This document shows, piece by piece, positions 40,028 through 40,032 of a stretch of 40,032 bases of DNA (its first letter is position 1; every line of letters starts with the position of its first letter). Both the position numbers and the translations under genes were made by a program. The DNA comes from Limisphaerales bacterium (GTDB lineage: Bacteria > Verrucomicrobiota > Verrucomicrobiia > Limisphaerales > UBA1100): assembly GCA_014382585.1 (NCBI GenBank), contig JACNJL010000046.1, positions 1 to 40,032 on the forward strand, in the 5' to 3' direction. The notes under the pieces were generated by a model. It made no database searches and was not told the DNA's origin. It worked only from the letters and a program-made list of their open reading frames with translations.

Positions 40028-40032
40028 GATAA

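Overview
The window looks like a chromosomal segment of a PVC-group bacterium, most likely a marine or environmental Verrucomicrobiota of the Limisphaerales/Pedosphaera type. This is inferred from gene content, not from a marker-gene comparison. The indicators are a planctomycete-cytochrome protein (PSCyt1-DUF1549-DUF1553), three Tat-type DUF1501 proteins, secreted PQQ-like propellers, a DUF1080 lipoprotein, a sulfatase, an FGE-like lipoprotein, a eukaryotic-type HisA, and GC-rich sequence full of palindromic intergenic repeats. No rRNA, tRNA or CRISPR array was recognised.

Layout. 1-2.9 kb: the start of a lipoprotein gene, an SDR oxidoreductase, and a VapBC-type toxin-antitoxin pair whose last codon overlaps the start of a PfkB sugar kinase. 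2.9-9.4 kb: a PSCyt1/DUF1549/DUF1553 gene and two DUF1501 paralogues, with a four-helix-bundle (S23/IVP-like) gene lying between imperfect inverted repeats in the middle of this set. 9.4-16.9 kb: RlmB, a small secreted CxxC protein, a BNR sialidase-like protein, an SNase-like nuclease, two BamB-like propellers around a golvesin-domain protein, and a third DUF1501 protein. 16.9-19.2 kb: an AT-richer island with a secreted protein that has the features of a caspase-fold peptidase, followed by a lipoprotein, plus a small unknown gene. 19.4-24.5 kb: an apparent operon of an MscS channel with a cyclic-nucleotide-binding-like domain, a secretin with a long C-terminal extension, and an anchored Sel1/TPR protein. 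24.5-31.9 kb: FtsB/DivIC-like protein, EF-P, a second PfkB kinase, a lipoprotein with secretin-like sequence, a lone HicB-like protein, eukaryotic-type HisA, an SGNH hydrolase, thymidine kinase, a secreted unknown protein, and a KamA-family radical SAM gene interrupted by an in-frame UGA. 32-40 kb: DUF1080 lipoprotein, a GNAT fragment, a HEAT-repeat secreted protein, a glycine-zipper lipoprotein with a well-formed promoter and terminator, a sulfatase, an FGE-like lipoprotein, a repeat cluster, and an SMP-30/gluconolactonase gene that is also interrupted by an in-frame UGA.

How the genes fit together. Most named products are exported (Sec, Tat or lipoprotein signals) and fit the polysaccharide-degrading, periplasm-rich lifestyle of marine PVC bacteria. 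Housekeeping genes (rlmB, ftsB-like, efp, hisA, tdk) are scattered among them. The main loci for follow-up are the putative caspase-like/lipoprotein pair, the inverted-repeat-flanked four-helix-bundle cassette, the MscS-secretin-Sel1 operon, the two in-frame UGA genes, and the several families of palindromic repeats, one of which supplies the hisA stop codon.
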